Made by a program: the position numbers and the translations under genes | Assembly: GCF_000719135.1 (NCBI RefSeq) | Contig: NZ_JOEK01000017.1 | Location: forward strand, 186,001 to 250,000 | Direction of reading: 5' to 3' | DNA length: 64,000 nucleotides | DNA from: Streptomyces avicenniae | Lineage (GTDB): Bacteria; Actinomycetota; Actinomycetes; Streptomycetales; Streptomycetaceae | Shown: one piece after another, positions 9,024-17,249 of the stretch | Layout of the letters: each line of letters opens with the position of its first letter | Position numbering within the stretch: the stretch's first letter is position 1 | The notes under the pieces: generated by a model | What the model was told of the DNA's origin: nothing | What the model saw: the letters and a program-made list of their open reading frames with translations, nothing else | Databases searched by the model: none

Positions 9024-9030
9024 CGGCGGG

Positions 9031-9972
9031 TCAGGGCACGGAAGGACCGCTGAGGTAGGCGCCGTCCTCACCGTACGGCCAGGCGTTCGCGACGCAGCCG
9101 TCCAGGCCCATGATCTGTTGCATCATCGCGGGGGCCGTGGCGCCCTCGCCGGGGCAGCCCTCGTGGCCGTGGCCGAGGAAGTGGCCGACCTCGTGGTTGA
9201 CGATGAGGGCCCGGTAGTCGCCGATCGGCCCGTCGAACTGCGGTGAACCCTGCACCCAGCGGCGCAGGTTGACGACGACGACCTGGCCGATCGAGCAGTT
9301 GGTCTCGCCGCGCGTGTTCAGCCCGTACTCGCCGCAGAGCGCGTCCACCGTGCCGGGCGTGGCGACGCGGACGGTGAAGTCGGGCGTGGCGCCGTCGTCC
9401 GCCGGGCGGAAGCCGGTGTCGCCCTCGTTCGTCCAGCCGCGCGGGTCGCCGAGGACGGCGTGCACCTCGGCCGCCGTGGCGGCGGGGTCGAGGCCGATGC
9501 CGTCCTCGATCTCGACGCGGTAGGTGAGGACGGCCCGCCCGCCGACCGGCCCGCCGTCGCCCGGCGCGGTGGTGAAGGTGCCGGGGCCCGTCTCCAGGAC
9601 CTCGACGGTCGTGCCGTCGGCCGACGGCTCGCCATCGGCCGCGCCGGGCGGCGATGTGTCGGCCGACGGGGTGTCGGGCGCCGGGGTGTCGGGCGCCGGG
9701 GTGTCGGGCGCCGGTTCGGCCGGGGGGCTGGCGGCGGCCGAGGGGGGCGCGGCGGACGCCCCGGCCGGGGGCGGGGTGTCGTCGCCGCCCCGGAAGGCGA
9801 GCACGCCCGCGACCGCGACGGCGGCTATGACCAGGACGGCCGTCAGGGCGCTCAGCGGGACGGTACGTCGGGCGCGGCGGGCGCGACGGCTTCCCTTGCG
9901 GTTCCGGTTGTTCCGGTTGCCGTTGCGGCTCCGGGACGGGACGGGCGCGAGCGGTGGGGCGGGGCTTCGCAT
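9031..9972 (-). CDS. Membrane-anchored DUF3152 protein with metzincin-like zinc motif
   Basis: The 313-aa form from ATG 9972 has an Arg/Asn-rich cytoplasmic tail, one transmembrane helix (LSALTAVLVIAAVAVAGVLAF), a Pro/Thr/Asp-rich linker with PAPDT repeats, and a DUF3152 domain. The domain ends with HEVGHFLGHGH, a full HExxHxxGxxH zinc-binding signature of metzincin metalloproteases, followed by a conserved CPGEG. This suggests an extracellular metallopeptidase, although DUF3152 is not biochemically assigned as far as I know. A GTG at 10050 overlaps the stop of the upstream gene (GTGA) and would add 26 residues. The AGGAG in front of ATG 9972 is 12 nt away, so the start is uncertain. It is the last gene of the ECF sigma operon. 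Confidence 0.8.
   Translation of the reverse strand: MRSPAPPLAPVPSRSRNGNRNNRNRKGSRRARRARRTVPLSALTAVLVIAAVAVAGVLAFRGGDDTPPPAGASAAPPSAAASPPAEPAPDTPAPDTPAPDTPSADTSPPGAADGEPSADGTTVEVLETGPGTFTTAPGDGGPVGGRAVLTYRVEIEDGIGLDPAATAAEVHAVLGDPRGWTNEGDTGFRPADDGATPDFTVRVATPGTVDALCGEYGLNTRGETNCSIGQVVVVNLRRWVQGSPQFDGPIGDYRALIVNHEVGHFLGHGHEGCPGEGATAPAMMQQIMGLDGCVANAWPYGEDGAYLSGPSVP
9670..9714. repeat. Three perfect 15-bp tandem repeats coding PAPDT units
   Basis: The unit ggtgtcgggcgccgg occurs three times without mismatch inside the linker of the DUF3152 gene. It encodes a (T)PAPD(T) spacer, so copy-number change would only lengthen or shorten the extracellular stalk. Confidence 0.85.
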
Positions 9973-10046
9973 GGGTGGGCCGTTCTCCTGGCGCCGTGTG
10001 CGCGGTTCGGTGAGGGTGGTGGTGAGGTGGGAGAGTGGCGGGGGCG

Positions 10047-10985
10047 TCACTCAGGGACGACGTCAAGCGGCGCGGCGTCCGCCTCCTGGAACAGCTCCGT
10101 GGCCAGCGGGGCGGCGGCCAGACGCAGCAGTTCGTCGGGCCCGACGGGCGAGGGGGTGCCGGTGGCGGCGTCGGGGCGCGCGGCGAGCAGGACTTCGCTC
10201 CCGCCGACGCGGAATGTGGCGCTGGCCCCGCCGGTGCGCCGCGCCTCGGCGGTCAGGCCGCGCAGGGCGACGCTCTCCCCGCCCGGCAGGGTGTCCACCC
10301 GGCAGGCGTCCGCCGCCTCGTCGGGCAGGCAGGTGACGGCGCTCTCCTCCGCGCCCTGGTCGCCTGACCTGGCGCGTACCGAGAAGACGAGCGGGAACGT
10401 CAGGCCGTCCTGCGTCCGGCCCTGGTAGGCGCTGACGGGGGACTGGACGATCTGGATCGCGCCGACCTCGGTGGGCAGGGCGAGTTCCAGCGCGTGCGCG
10501 GCCCGTTGCCGGTACTCATCGACGCGGGCGCGCTCGGCGGGCGGCATGGCGGCCCCTCCGGGCGCGCCAGGGGCGCCCGGCTCGCCCGGCTCGCCCGCCA
10601 CGCCGGGCACGACGGGGTAGCGCGGCACGGCGCCGCCGGGGCTCGTCGCCGAGGAGTCGGGGGTGGCATCCGTGGGTGAGGGGGTGGAGGTCCTGGTCTC
10701 CACGGGTTCGCTGCCGGGCGGCGACGCCACCGGGGGCGGGTCGGCGGCGACGTCCGTGCCGTCCTGGCCCGTGAGGCGCGGACCTGCGGCGACGGCGACG
10801 AGCGCGACGACCGCCGCGGTGGCGGCCACGGCGCCGCCCGCCTTGGCCATCAGGACCCTGGCGCGGCGGCGTGGCCCGAGGACGAGCGCGGTCGGCAGCA
10901 GCGTGGGCGCCGCCTCCAGGTCGCCGACCGCGCGGCCCATCGCCTCCCTCAGCCGGGCGGCGTCCTGCGTTTCGTTGGTGTCCAC
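10047..10985 (-). CDS. Single-pass membrane protein of an ECF sigma operon, possible anti-sigma factor
   Basis: The start is GTG 10985 (VDTNETQDAARLREAMG) with GAGGAG at the right distance, giving 312 aa. A cytoplasmic N-terminal segment of about 45 residues (DAARLREAMGRAVGDLEAAP) precedes one transmembrane helix near residues 47-67 (AVAATAAVVALVAVAAG). A Pro/Ser/Thr linker with a short collagen-like GEPGEPGAPGAPGG run follows, then an extracytoplasmic domain that I do not recognise. It lies 35 bp downstream of the ECF sigma gene and overlaps the DUF3152 start. By position and topology it could be the cognate anti-sigma factor, but no HxxxCxxC zinc motif is present. Confidence 0.7.
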   Translation of the reverse strand: MDTNETQDAARLREAMGRAVGDLEAAPTLLPTALVLGPRRRARVLMAKAGGAVAATAAVVALVAVAAGPRLTGQDGTDVAADPPPVASPPGSEPVETRTSTPSPTDATPDSSATSPGGAVPRYPVVPGVAGEPGEPGAPGAPGGAAMPPAERARVDEYRQRAAHALELALPTEVGAIQIVQSPVSAYQGRTQDGLTFPLVFSVRARSGDQGAEESAVTCLPDEAADACRVDTLPGGESVALRGLTAEARRTGGASATFRVGGSEVLLAARPDAATGTPSPVGPDELLRLAAAPLATELFQEADAAPLDVVPE

Positions 10986-11020
10986 GGTGCTCCTCGTCAG
11001 CACTCGGCGCGGCGCGCGGC

Positions 11021-11515
11021 TCAGCACTCGGCGGTGATGCGTTCGTCGGCCCCCAGGCGCTCGCGCAGCATGGCGAGCGCGCGGGAGCACTGGCTCTTGA
11101 CCGTGCCGGGGCTGCATCCCAGGGAGGCGGCGACGTTCTCGATGCTCTGGTCCTCCCAGTAGCGCAGGACGACCATGGCCCGCGCCTTGGGCGGGAGGTC
11201 CCGCAACGCGGCGAGCAGGGTGACGCGCAGCGCGGGGTCGCCGGGCGACGTCGGGTTGTCCAGGGTGGTGTGCAGGCGGCGGCCGAGGAGCCTCCTGCGC
11301 TGTTCGGCGAGGAACGTCCGGGTCAGAACGGTGCGGGCGTACGCGTCGATGTTGTCGGCCCCGGCCGCCCGGTTCCAGTGCTGGAGGAGCTTCACGAGGG
11401 TCGTCTGCGTGAGGTCCTGGGCGCGGTGGGTGTCGCCGCACAGCAGCACGGCCGTGCGGTAGAGCCAGTGCTGGCGCGCCTGCGCGTACTCCTCGAAGTC
11501 CTGCGTGTCACCCAT
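11021..11515 (-). CDS. SigE-family ECF RNA polymerase sigma factor
   Basis: Starting at ATG 11515 (MGDTQDFEEYAQARQHWLYRTAVLLCGD) with GGAG upstream, this 164-aa protein has both ECF sigma regions. Region 2 is represented by YRTAVLLCGDTHRAQDLTQTTLVKLLQHWNR. Region 4 is LRDLPPKARAMVVLRYWEDQSIENVAASLGCSPGTVKSQCSRALAMLR, with a complete HTH. The subgroup is the actinobacterial SigE-50 (TIGR02983-like) family, which often precedes a membrane protein. No anti-sigma zinc motif is found in the next gene. It is the first gene of a three-gene operon with the membrane protein and DUF3152, suggesting a cell-envelope signal. Confidence 0.88.
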   Translation of the reverse strand: MGDTQDFEEYAQARQHWLYRTAVLLCGDTHRAQDLTQTTLVKLLQHWNRAAGADNIDAYARTVLTRTFLAEQRRRLLGRRLHTTLDNPTSPGDPALRVTLLAALRDLPPKARAMVVLRYWEDQSIENVAASLGCSPGTVKSQCSRALAMLRERLGADERITAEC

Positions 11516-11674
11516 GCGCTCCCCGGCCACGACCCGTCCGTGTCTCTCTCCCTGTCTGATCATCGGGCTGGCCAGAAGGTTCGATCACGAAACGATAACG
11601 TCCCCGGGTTGCCGGAGGACCGCCCGCCCCTGAAGGTGAGGTGACGGCAGGACGGCATCGCCAGGAGGCCCCGC

Positions 11675-12649
11675 GTGAACGACTCCCCCGCGCCCCTGCT
11701 CGACGTGCACGCGCACTTCCTCACCGACGCCTACGTCGCGGCGGCCAAGGCGGCGGGACATGTCCGGCCTGACGGCATGCCCGGCTGGCCGTCCTGGGAC
11801 GCGCGCGACCACCTGCGGCAGATGGACGAGGCGGGCATCGCCACCGCGCTGCTCTCCGTCTCCTCCCCAGGCACCCACTTCGGCGACGACGCCGCCGCCC
11901 GCGCGCTCAGCCGCGCGGTGAACGACGCGGGCGCCGCCCTCAGACGCGACCACCCCGACCGCTACGGCCACCTCGCCTCCCTGCCCCTGCCCGACGTCGA
12001 GGGCGCGCTCGCGGAGGCCACCCGCGCGCTCGACGTGCTGGGCAGCGACGGCCTGACGGTCCTGTCCAACGCCGGGGGCGTCTACCTGGGCGACGAGCGG
12101 TTCGAGCCGCTGTGGACCGAGCTGGACCGGCGCCGGGCGGTCGTCCTCGTCCACCCCACGTCGCCGCCCTGCGCCGAGACGCTCGCCCTGGGCCGTCCGC
12201 GCCCGATGGCCGAGTACCTCTTCGACGAGGCGCGGGCCGCGTCCGACCTGGTCCTCGGCGGTGTCCTGACCCGCCACCCGGGCATCCGCTGGATCGTCAC
12301 GCACGGCGGCGGCGTCCTGCCGCTGCTCGCGGACCGGCTGGAACTCTTCCGGCCCCTCCTCGGCGGCGCGGCGTCCGGCGGCCCCGGCGTGCGGGAGCAG
12401 CTGTCCGGGCTCTGGTACGACACGGCGGGGACGCCGTTCCCCCGGCAGATCCCGGCCCTCGTCGGCGCGTTCGGGAGCGACCGGGTGCTGTACGGCAGCG
12501 ACTCGTGCTGGACACCGGCCGCGGGGGTGGCGGCGCAGGTGGCGTCGCTCGGCGGCGCCGAGCAGCCTCCCGGCACGACATGGCGCGCCCTGACCACCCG
12601 CAACGCGGCCCGCCTCTTCCCCCACCTGCCCCCCACGGGCGGCGGGTGA
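11675..12649 (+). CDS. Amidohydrolase of the ACMSD/2,3-dihydroxybenzoate decarboxylase-like family
   Basis: This 324-aa TIM-barrel protein starts at a GTG with AGGAGG eight bases upstream. The metal-binding DVHAHF motif sits at residues 10-15. Later ligands appear in VLVHPTSPP, IVTHGGGVLPLLADRLELF and LYGSDSCW. This is the Amidohydro_2 (PF04909) layout used by aminocarboxymuconate-semialdehyde decarboxylase and related non-oxidative decarboxylases. The substrate is not evident. It is divergent from the ECF sigma operon with about 160 bp between starts and stands alone. Confidence 0.82.
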   Translation: MNDSPAPLLDVHAHFLTDAYVAAAKAAGHVRPDGMPGWPSWDARDHLRQMDEAGIATALLSVSSPGTHFGDDAAARALSRAVNDAGAALRRDHPDRYGHLASLPLPDVEGALAEATRALDVLGSDGLTVLSNAGGVYLGDERFEPLWTELDRRRAVVLVHPTSPPCAETLALGRPRPMAEYLFDEARAASDLVLGGVLTRHPGIRWIVTHGGGVLPLLADRLELFRPLLGGAASGGPGVREQLSGLWYDTAGTPFPRQIPALVGAFGSDRVLYGSDSCWTPAAGVAAQVASLGGAEQPPGTTWRALTTRNAARLFPHLPPTGGG

Positions 12650-12674
12650 GGGAGGGCGGTGTGCCCCGGGGCCC

Positions 12675-13076
12675 TCAGCCCACCGCCGAGGCGGCGCAGG
12701 GGCACGGGGCCTGCGGATCGGCCCGGTTGGGACAGCTCACCAGCGCCAGGGACAGGTAGCGGACGCCGGGACCGTACAGGCCCCAGGCGATGTCACCGCC
12801 CCAGCCGAGCACGTCGAGCGCGTCCTGGCAGCGCCGGTCGAGCGGCGGCCAGACCGGCGTACCGGCCCCGGCCGCCTGCCCGGAGAGCCAGGAGACGGCG
12901 CTGGGCGGGTCGTCGAACGTGGCCTTGACGTACGCCACCGGTTTGCGCAGCCAGTCGGCCACGCGCATCGGCGGTGTCCCGACCGCCGTGAACGACGGGT
13001 GGTCCGCCCGCCGTTCACGCTCCCGGTCGAGGTCCGCACGCGGCCCGAGCCACGAGAACGCGTGGACGTGCGTCAC
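12675..13076 (-). CDS. Uncharacterised 133-aa protein, end of the XRE/DUF397 cluster
   Basis: The GTG start at 13076 overlaps the stop of the DUF397 gene (GTGA), so translation is probably coupled. The product begins VTHVHAFSWLGPRADLDRERER and includes WLRKPVAYVKATFDDPPSAVSWLSGQ and a Cys-containing tail (SCPNRADPQAPCPC). I recognise no domain and see no signal peptide or membrane helix. Coupling to a DUF397 gene suggests a shared regulatory or partner role. Confidence 0.6.
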   Translation of the reverse strand: MTHVHAFSWLGPRADLDRERERRADHPSFTAVGTPPMRVADWLRKPVAYVKATFDDPPSAVSWLSGQAAGAGTPVWPPLDRRCQDALDVLGWGGDIAWGLYGPGVRYLSLALVSCPNRADPQAPCPCAASAVG

Positions 13077-13303
13077 CGGCCGAAGTTCTCCAGGTCGATA
13101 CCGGCCGCCGCCAGCTCCTCGACCGTGAACCGCAGCGGTGCCGCCTCCGGCCGCTTGCTGTCGCCCAACGCGTAGGCACCCTCGACGCCCGGAATGGGCG
13201 CCAGGGTGACGCATGTCTCCGGCCCGTCCGGCCCATTACCGCCGCACGCGGGTGCGAATTCGGCTCCGCCGAGATCGACGGCGTAGATGTCCTGTCCGGC
13301 CAT
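13073..13303 (-). CDS. DUF397 domain protein
   Basis: This 76-aa protein (MAGQDIYAVDLGGAEFAPACGG) carries the DUF397 core: a central Cys-containing strand (ETCVTLAPIPG), the YALGDSKRPEAAPLRFTVEEL segment equivalent to the usual RDSKDP-ALRFTPEEW, and a short C-terminal helix. DUF397 proteins pair with XRE-DUF5753 regulators across Streptomyces (the WhiJ/BldB-type systems) and are thought to modulate them. Here the XRE gene is immediately upstream, with a 100-bp gap. It overlaps the next gene by four bases. Confidence 0.85.
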   Translation of the reverse strand: MAGQDIYAVDLGGAEFAPACGGNGPDGPETCVTLAPIPGVEGAYALGDSKRPEAAPLRFTVEELAAAGIDLENFGR

Positions 13304-13403
13304 GACGACCCACCTTTCCGGCTCCCCCTGCGGGAACCGACGGAAAGGACGTTAGGGAGACCGCGTGCGGCGGGACCAGCGATGTGCGGGAACTTGCACC
13401 GCG

Positions 13404-14246
13404 TCACCCGAGCGCGTCGATGGCCTCGGTGATGCAGTTCCTGGCGGCCTTTCCGTAGACGGCCATCTCGGCGAGCAGGGCGAACGTGCGTTGGTAAATG
13501 AGTAATTCATGAGGCTGGGTCACCGTCACCTTGGCCGTGGCCAACTCGACGAGCGCCGTCGTGTCGTCGAACAGCCAGAAACCTTCCACCGGCCACATGG
13601 GCCTGTCCACGGTCGAGGGGATGATCCCCAGGCTCACGCGGGGCAGCGTCGCCGCCACCAGCAGATGCCCCAACTGGGCCGCCATGACGTCCGCGCCCCC
13701 GATACGGGTCCGGAGCGTGGATTCCTCCAGAACGAGAGCGACGCGATGGTCACCCGTGTGAAGTACCTTCTGGCGGGCCAGCCGCGCAGCCACTGCCTCC
13801 TCGACATCATCGGGAATGGCGAGGAAAGCCGCGATGGACGTCATCAGAGCGGTCGCGTAGTCCGCCGTCTGCAAAAGACCTGGGACAACTCCCGGTTCAT
13901 AGACACGAAAGCGTCGAGTCCTCTCGTAAAGAGGAAGCGCCCTTTGCTGTACCTGTCTGAGCCCGGATCTGCAGAGCCGCCTCCACTCGACGTACATGCC
14001 GTCCAGCCCACGGGACACGGCGAGGAGATCGGCGACCTGTTCCGGCGCCCCGCAGCACTCGGCCCACGTCCGGATGTCCGATTGTGAGACCGCTTGCTTG
14101 CCGTTCTCGATCCGTGAGCACTTGGACTCGTGCCAACCGGCCATTTCGGCCAGACGCCTGGCGGTGAGACCCGCGTCCTCACGGATCTCCCGCAGGCGTC
14201 GGCCGAAGGCCCTTCTCGCTTCTTGGACACTCGATGATGCGACCAC
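13404..14246 (-). CDS. XRE-family regulator with DUF5753 ligand-binding domain
   Basis: This 280-aa protein starts at GTG 14246. The N-terminal HTH is clear (FGRRLREIREDAGLTARRLAEMAGWHESKCSRIENGKQAVSQSDIRTW). The DUF5753 part includes RTRRFRVYEPGVVPGLLQTADYATALM, ARQKVLHTGDHRVALVLEESTLRTRIGG and a FWLFDDTTALVELATAKVTVTQPHELLIYQRTF block. These regulators act on development and antibiotic genes in Streptomyces, usually with a DUF397 partner. The gene is only 10 nt from the upstream DUF6879 gene, so the cluster is one operon. GC content by eye is lower than in neighbours. Confidence 0.92.
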   Translation of the reverse strand: MVASSSVQEARRAFGRRLREIREDAGLTARRLAEMAGWHESKCSRIENGKQAVSQSDIRTWAECCGAPEQVADLLAVSRGLDGMYVEWRRLCRSGLRQVQQRALPLYERTRRFRVYEPGVVPGLLQTADYATALMTSIAAFLAIPDDVEEAVAARLARQKVLHTGDHRVALVLEESTLRTRIGGADVMAAQLGHLLVAATLPRVSLGIIPSTVDRPMWPVEGFWLFDDTTALVELATAKVTVTQPHELLIYQRTFALLAEMAVYGKAARNCITEAIDALG

Positions 14247-14256
14247 ACGACCAGTC

Positions 14257-14784
14257 TCAGGCGGGTCGGTAGTCCTCGTGCGGGACGGCGCGTTCCCAGA
14301 CGGCCTCGAAGGCCGTGGCGCAGAGCTTCACGACCTCGGGGTCACCGATCAGTTCCCGGGGGACACCGGGCGCGACCTCCCCCTCGCCGTCGAAGTGGTT
14401 GATCAGCAGCACCTCGCCGTCGAACAGCCAGAAGTCGTTGCCGGGCAGCGCCAGATCGGTGGCACGGCGGCGTGGCAGCCAGCGGACCTGCTCCCCCGCC
14501 GCGACGTTCTCGTCCGTCACGTGGTGCTCGAAGCGGATGTAGTCACTGAGGGGTTCGGAGACGATCCGGGCGCGCCGCACCTCGACACCCCGGTCCACCG
14601 TCTCCCGCACGAGCCGGGCCCAGGGCAGCCATGCCGGATCGATGTCCACGATCCCGTCCCGCAGGCCGCGCCGCCACGCCTCGTAGCTCGGGTCCGAGGT
14701 CATGTAGCCGTCGCGCATCTCCAGGTGGACGGCGGACCGGGAGCTGTGGGCGAACAGGTCGCGGAACGAAGGGATGTCAGTCAT
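14257..14784 (-). CDS. DUF6879 family protein
   Basis: This 175-aa protein (MTDIPSFRDLFAHSSRSAVHLEMRD) has the layout of the DUF6879 family often found beside XRE-DUF5753/DUF397 genes. Conserved blocks include HLEMRDGYM, FRAARIVSEPLSDY-type VRRARIVSEPLSDYIRFEH, VRWLPRRRATDLALPGNDFWLFDGEVLLINHFDGEGE and a C-terminal helix. Its FWLFDG stretch resembles FWLFDD in the DUF5753 domain of the next gene. It overlaps the upstream 70-aa gene by 8 nt, so translation is coupled. Molecular function is unknown. Confidence 0.8.
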   Translation of the reverse strand: MTDIPSFRDLFAHSSRSAVHLEMRDGYMTSDPSYEAWRRGLRDGIVDIDPAWLPWARLVRETVDRGVEVRRARIVSEPLSDYIRFEHHVTDENVAAGEQVRWLPRRRATDLALPGNDFWLFDGEVLLINHFDGEGEVAPGVPRELIGDPEVVKLCATAFEAVWERAVPHEDYRPA

Positions 14785-14989
14785 GCGTCACCTCCGGGAA
14801 GAACTGCATCATGCGCCTCGGGAACTCGACGACCGTCTCGTGGGCGGGAATGTCCATCTGGGACAGACGCTCCGCGTCGGTGACCCTCCAGGACTGCATG
14901 AGGTAGGTGTCGCTGTCCTCGTCGAAGTAGAGAGTCGGCGATTCGCCCACCTTGCTCTCCGGGTCCTTACCGAGCTTGATCAGTGCCAT
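14777..14989 (-). CDS. Uncharacterised 70-aa protein, first gene of the XRE/DUF6879 cluster
   Basis: ATG 14989 follows a GAGGAG Shine-Dalgarno and starts MALIKLGKDPESKVGESPTL. The product is acidic and includes YFDEDSDTYLMQSWRV and VVEFPRRMMQFFPEV. The FDEDSDTYLMQSWRV stretch is typical of short proteins that accompany DUF6879. No domain is recognised. It overlaps DUF6879 by 8 nt and is the promoter-proximal gene of the cluster. Confidence 0.7.
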   Translation of the reverse strand: MALIKLGKDPESKVGESPTLYFDEDSDTYLMQSWRVTDAERLSQMDIPAHETVVEFPRRMMQFFPEVTHD

Positions 14990-15093
14990 GAGTGCTCCTC
15001 GTCCGCCGTCGCCGGGCGCGACCGCACGGACAGCGTGCCAACAACTGCACTGCGTCACCACGGACTTGCGCGAACTTGCGCCGCTGGCGGGGG

Positions 15094-16770
15094 TCAGGCC
15101 GCCGGGGCGTGGGCGGTGGACGGGTTCACGATGAGGATGTGGCAGTGCGCGTGGCGCCACAGCTCGCGGCTCGCGCTGGCGTCGATCAGCGCCGGGAGCC
15201 CGCCGTGCGTCGGGACGCCGATGACGATGGCGCGCGCGCCCGTGCGGTCGGCGTACGCGGCGATCATGCGGCCGACGTCGCCGTGGTCGGCGGCGTCGCC
15301 GAGGACGTGTCCCGTCGCGGGGACGTCCTGCCCGGCGAGGGTGTCCACGTGGCGCCTGACGACCTCACGCGCCGCGGCCACCTCCTCCGCCTCGGCCGCC
15401 GTGCCCGCGCCCAGGCCCAGTTCACGGGCGTGCAGGACGTGGACGGCGCGGCCGTTCAGCCGGGCGAGGCGCCCCGCCGTCCTGGTGACCTCGGCGGCGA
15501 GCGGCCCGTCGTCCACGGCGGCGACGATGACGCCGTCGCCCCCCGTCGCCGCGGCGGCGGGGGTGACGGCGGCCTCGTGGCCGGGCGCCTCCCGCTGGCG
15601 GCGCTCGGCGGCGCCCAGCAGGTCGTGGGCGGTGGCGAGGATGCCGATGCCGAGGACGAGGGCGCCCGCGCCGACGTAGAACGGCACGTGCAGGTTCGTC
15701 GCCTCGACCAGCTTGCCCGCGACGTACGGCGCGAGGCCGCCGCCGATGAAGCGGACGAAGCCGTACGCGGCCGACGCCACCGGCCGGTCCACCGGCGAGA
15801 CCGTCATGACGGCCTGGGTCGTGACGGTGTTGTTCACGCCGATGAAGACGCCGGACACGACCACCGCCCCGATCAGGACGGCCCTGTGGTCCACGCCGAG
15901 GGCGATGACGACCATGACGACGGCGAACAGCGCCAGGTTCACGTACAGCGTGCGCGCCAGGCCGAGGCGCCGCTGCAACCAGGGCGCGCCCGCCACCGCG
16001 AACAGCGCGACGAGCGCGCCCCACGCCGTGAAGACCAGGCCGAGCTTGACGGCGCTCAGCTCCATGGGGAACGGCGCGTAGCCCAGCATCGTGAAGAACG
16101 CCCAGTTGTAGCAGAGCGCGGTCAGCGAGAGCGTGAGCAGGCCGCGGTGCCGCAGGGCGCGCAGGGGGTCGCTGAGCCGCGTCTTCCTGGCGGGCTTGGG
16201 CAGGGGTTCGACCAGGATCACGGTGGCGAGCAGCGCGATGGCCATGAGGACCGAGACGCCGTAGAACGGGCCGCGCCAGCTGATGTCGCCCAACAGCCCG
16301 CCGAGCAGCGGCCCGACGGCGATGCCGAGGCCGAGCGCCGTCTCGTACAGGACGATCGCGCCGACGAAGCCGCCGCTCGCCGAGGCGACGATGACGGCGA
16401 GCGACGTCGCGATGAACAGAGCGTTCCCGACGCCCCAGCCCGCGCGGAAGCCCACGATGCCGTCGATGCTGCCCGAGGCCCCGGCGAGGGCGCTGAAGAC
16501 GACGATGACGGCGAGGCCGACGATCAGCGTGCGCTTGGCGCCGATGCGGCTGGAGACCCAGCCGGTGACGAGCATGGCGACGGCGGTGACGACCAGGTAG
16601 CTCGTGAAGAGCAGGGAGACCTGGCTCGGGGTGGCGTCGAGGTCCTCGGAGATGGCGGGCAGGATCGGATCGACGAGGCCGATGCCCATGAAGGACACGA
16701 CGCAGGCGAAGGCGACCGCGAAGACGGCCTTCGGCTGCTGGAACGGACGGGCGGTGGCGGGGCCGCTCAT
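15094..16770 (-). CDS. MFS transporter fused to a C-terminal universal stress (USP) domain
   Basis: This 558-aa protein has a 12-helix MFS part (residues about 15-400). It shows LVDPILPAISEDL near the N-terminus, the motif-A loop SSRIGAKRTLIVG, and LYETALGLGIAVGPLLGGLLGD (motif C of drug:H+ antiporters). After a linker, residues about 415-550 form a USP fold: VIVAAVDDGPLAAEVTRTAGRLARLNGRAVHVLHA, then ARAIVIGVPTHGGLPALIDASASRELWRHAHCHILIV. The ATP-binding G-2x-G-9x-G motif is degenerate, so ATP binding is doubtful. It overlaps the MarR gene by four bases, which makes a MarR-controlled drug exporter operon likely. Coupling of export to an intracellular stress sensor is inference. Confidence 0.88.
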   Translation of the reverse strand: MSGPATARPFQQPKAVFAVAFACVVSFMGIGLVDPILPAISEDLDATPSQVSLLFTSYLVVTAVAMLVTGWVSSRIGAKRTLIVGLAVIVVFSALAGASGSIDGIVGFRAGWGVGNALFIATSLAVIVASASGGFVGAIVLYETALGLGIAVGPLLGGLLGDISWRGPFYGVSVLMAIALLATVILVEPLPKPARKTRLSDPLRALRHRGLLTLSLTALCYNWAFFTMLGYAPFPMELSAVKLGLVFTAWGALVALFAVAGAPWLQRRLGLARTLYVNLALFAVVMVVIALGVDHRAVLIGAVVVSGVFIGVNNTVTTQAVMTVSPVDRPVASAAYGFVRFIGGGLAPYVAGKLVEATNLHVPFYVGAGALVLGIGILATAHDLLGAAERRQREAPGHEAAVTPAAAATGGDGVIVAAVDDGPLAAEVTRTAGRLARLNGRAVHVLHARELGLGAGTAAEAEEVAAAREVVRRHVDTLAGQDVPATGHVLGDAADHGDVGRMIAAYADRTGARAIVIGVPTHGGLPALIDASASRELWRHAHCHILIVNPSTAHAPAA

Positions 16771-17249
16771 GTGGGTGCTCCCGGGGTGTGTCGGGTGTCG
16801 GGGACTGCGGCTGTGGGGACGGCGGGGGGTTCCTCAAGTGCCAGGCGGGTGAGCGCGTCGATGGCCGGGAGTGCGGCGCGGAGGGCGTCCTGCTGGTCGG
16901 TGGGGAGCCGGTCGAGGAGGACGACGAGGCGTTCGGCGCGCAGCGCGCGGCGCCGCTCCAGGAAGTCGCGTCCCGTGTCGGTGATGCCGACGAGGACGAC
17001 CCGGCCGTCGGCGGGGTCGGCGGCGCGCGCGGCGAGGCCCGCGTCCTGGAGGCGGGAGACGAGCTGCGTCATCGCGGGCTGGGTGACGCCTTCGGCCGCG
17101 GCCAGTTCGGTGAGGCGGCGGGGGCCGGTGCGTTCCAGGGTGGAGAGGGTGGCGACGGCGGTCAGCGACAGGTCGCTCGGGGTGCTCATGCGGCGGAAGA
17201 GCCGCAGGAGGCGTTCGAGCGCGTGCACCGTCTCCCGGGGAAAGTCCAT
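16767..17249 (-). CDS. MarR-family transcriptional regulator
   Basis: This 160-aa protein carries the winged-helix core DLSLTAVATLSTLERTGPRRLTELAAAEGVTQPAMTQLVSRLQDAGLAARAADPADGRVVLVGITDTGR, typical of MarR repressors. The first gene of a two-gene operon, it overlaps the MFS-USP start (ATGA). The upstream region is an AT-rich island that probably contains its operator and promoter. The expected effector is a substrate of the exporter. Confidence 0.9.
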   Translation of the reverse strand: MDFPRETVHALERLLRLFRRMSTPSDLSLTAVATLSTLERTGPRRLTELAAAEGVTQPAMTQLVSRLQDAGLAARAADPADGRVVLVGITDTGRDFLERRRALRAERLVVLLDRLPTDQQDALRAALPAIDALTRLALEEPPAVPTAAVPDTRHTPGAPT

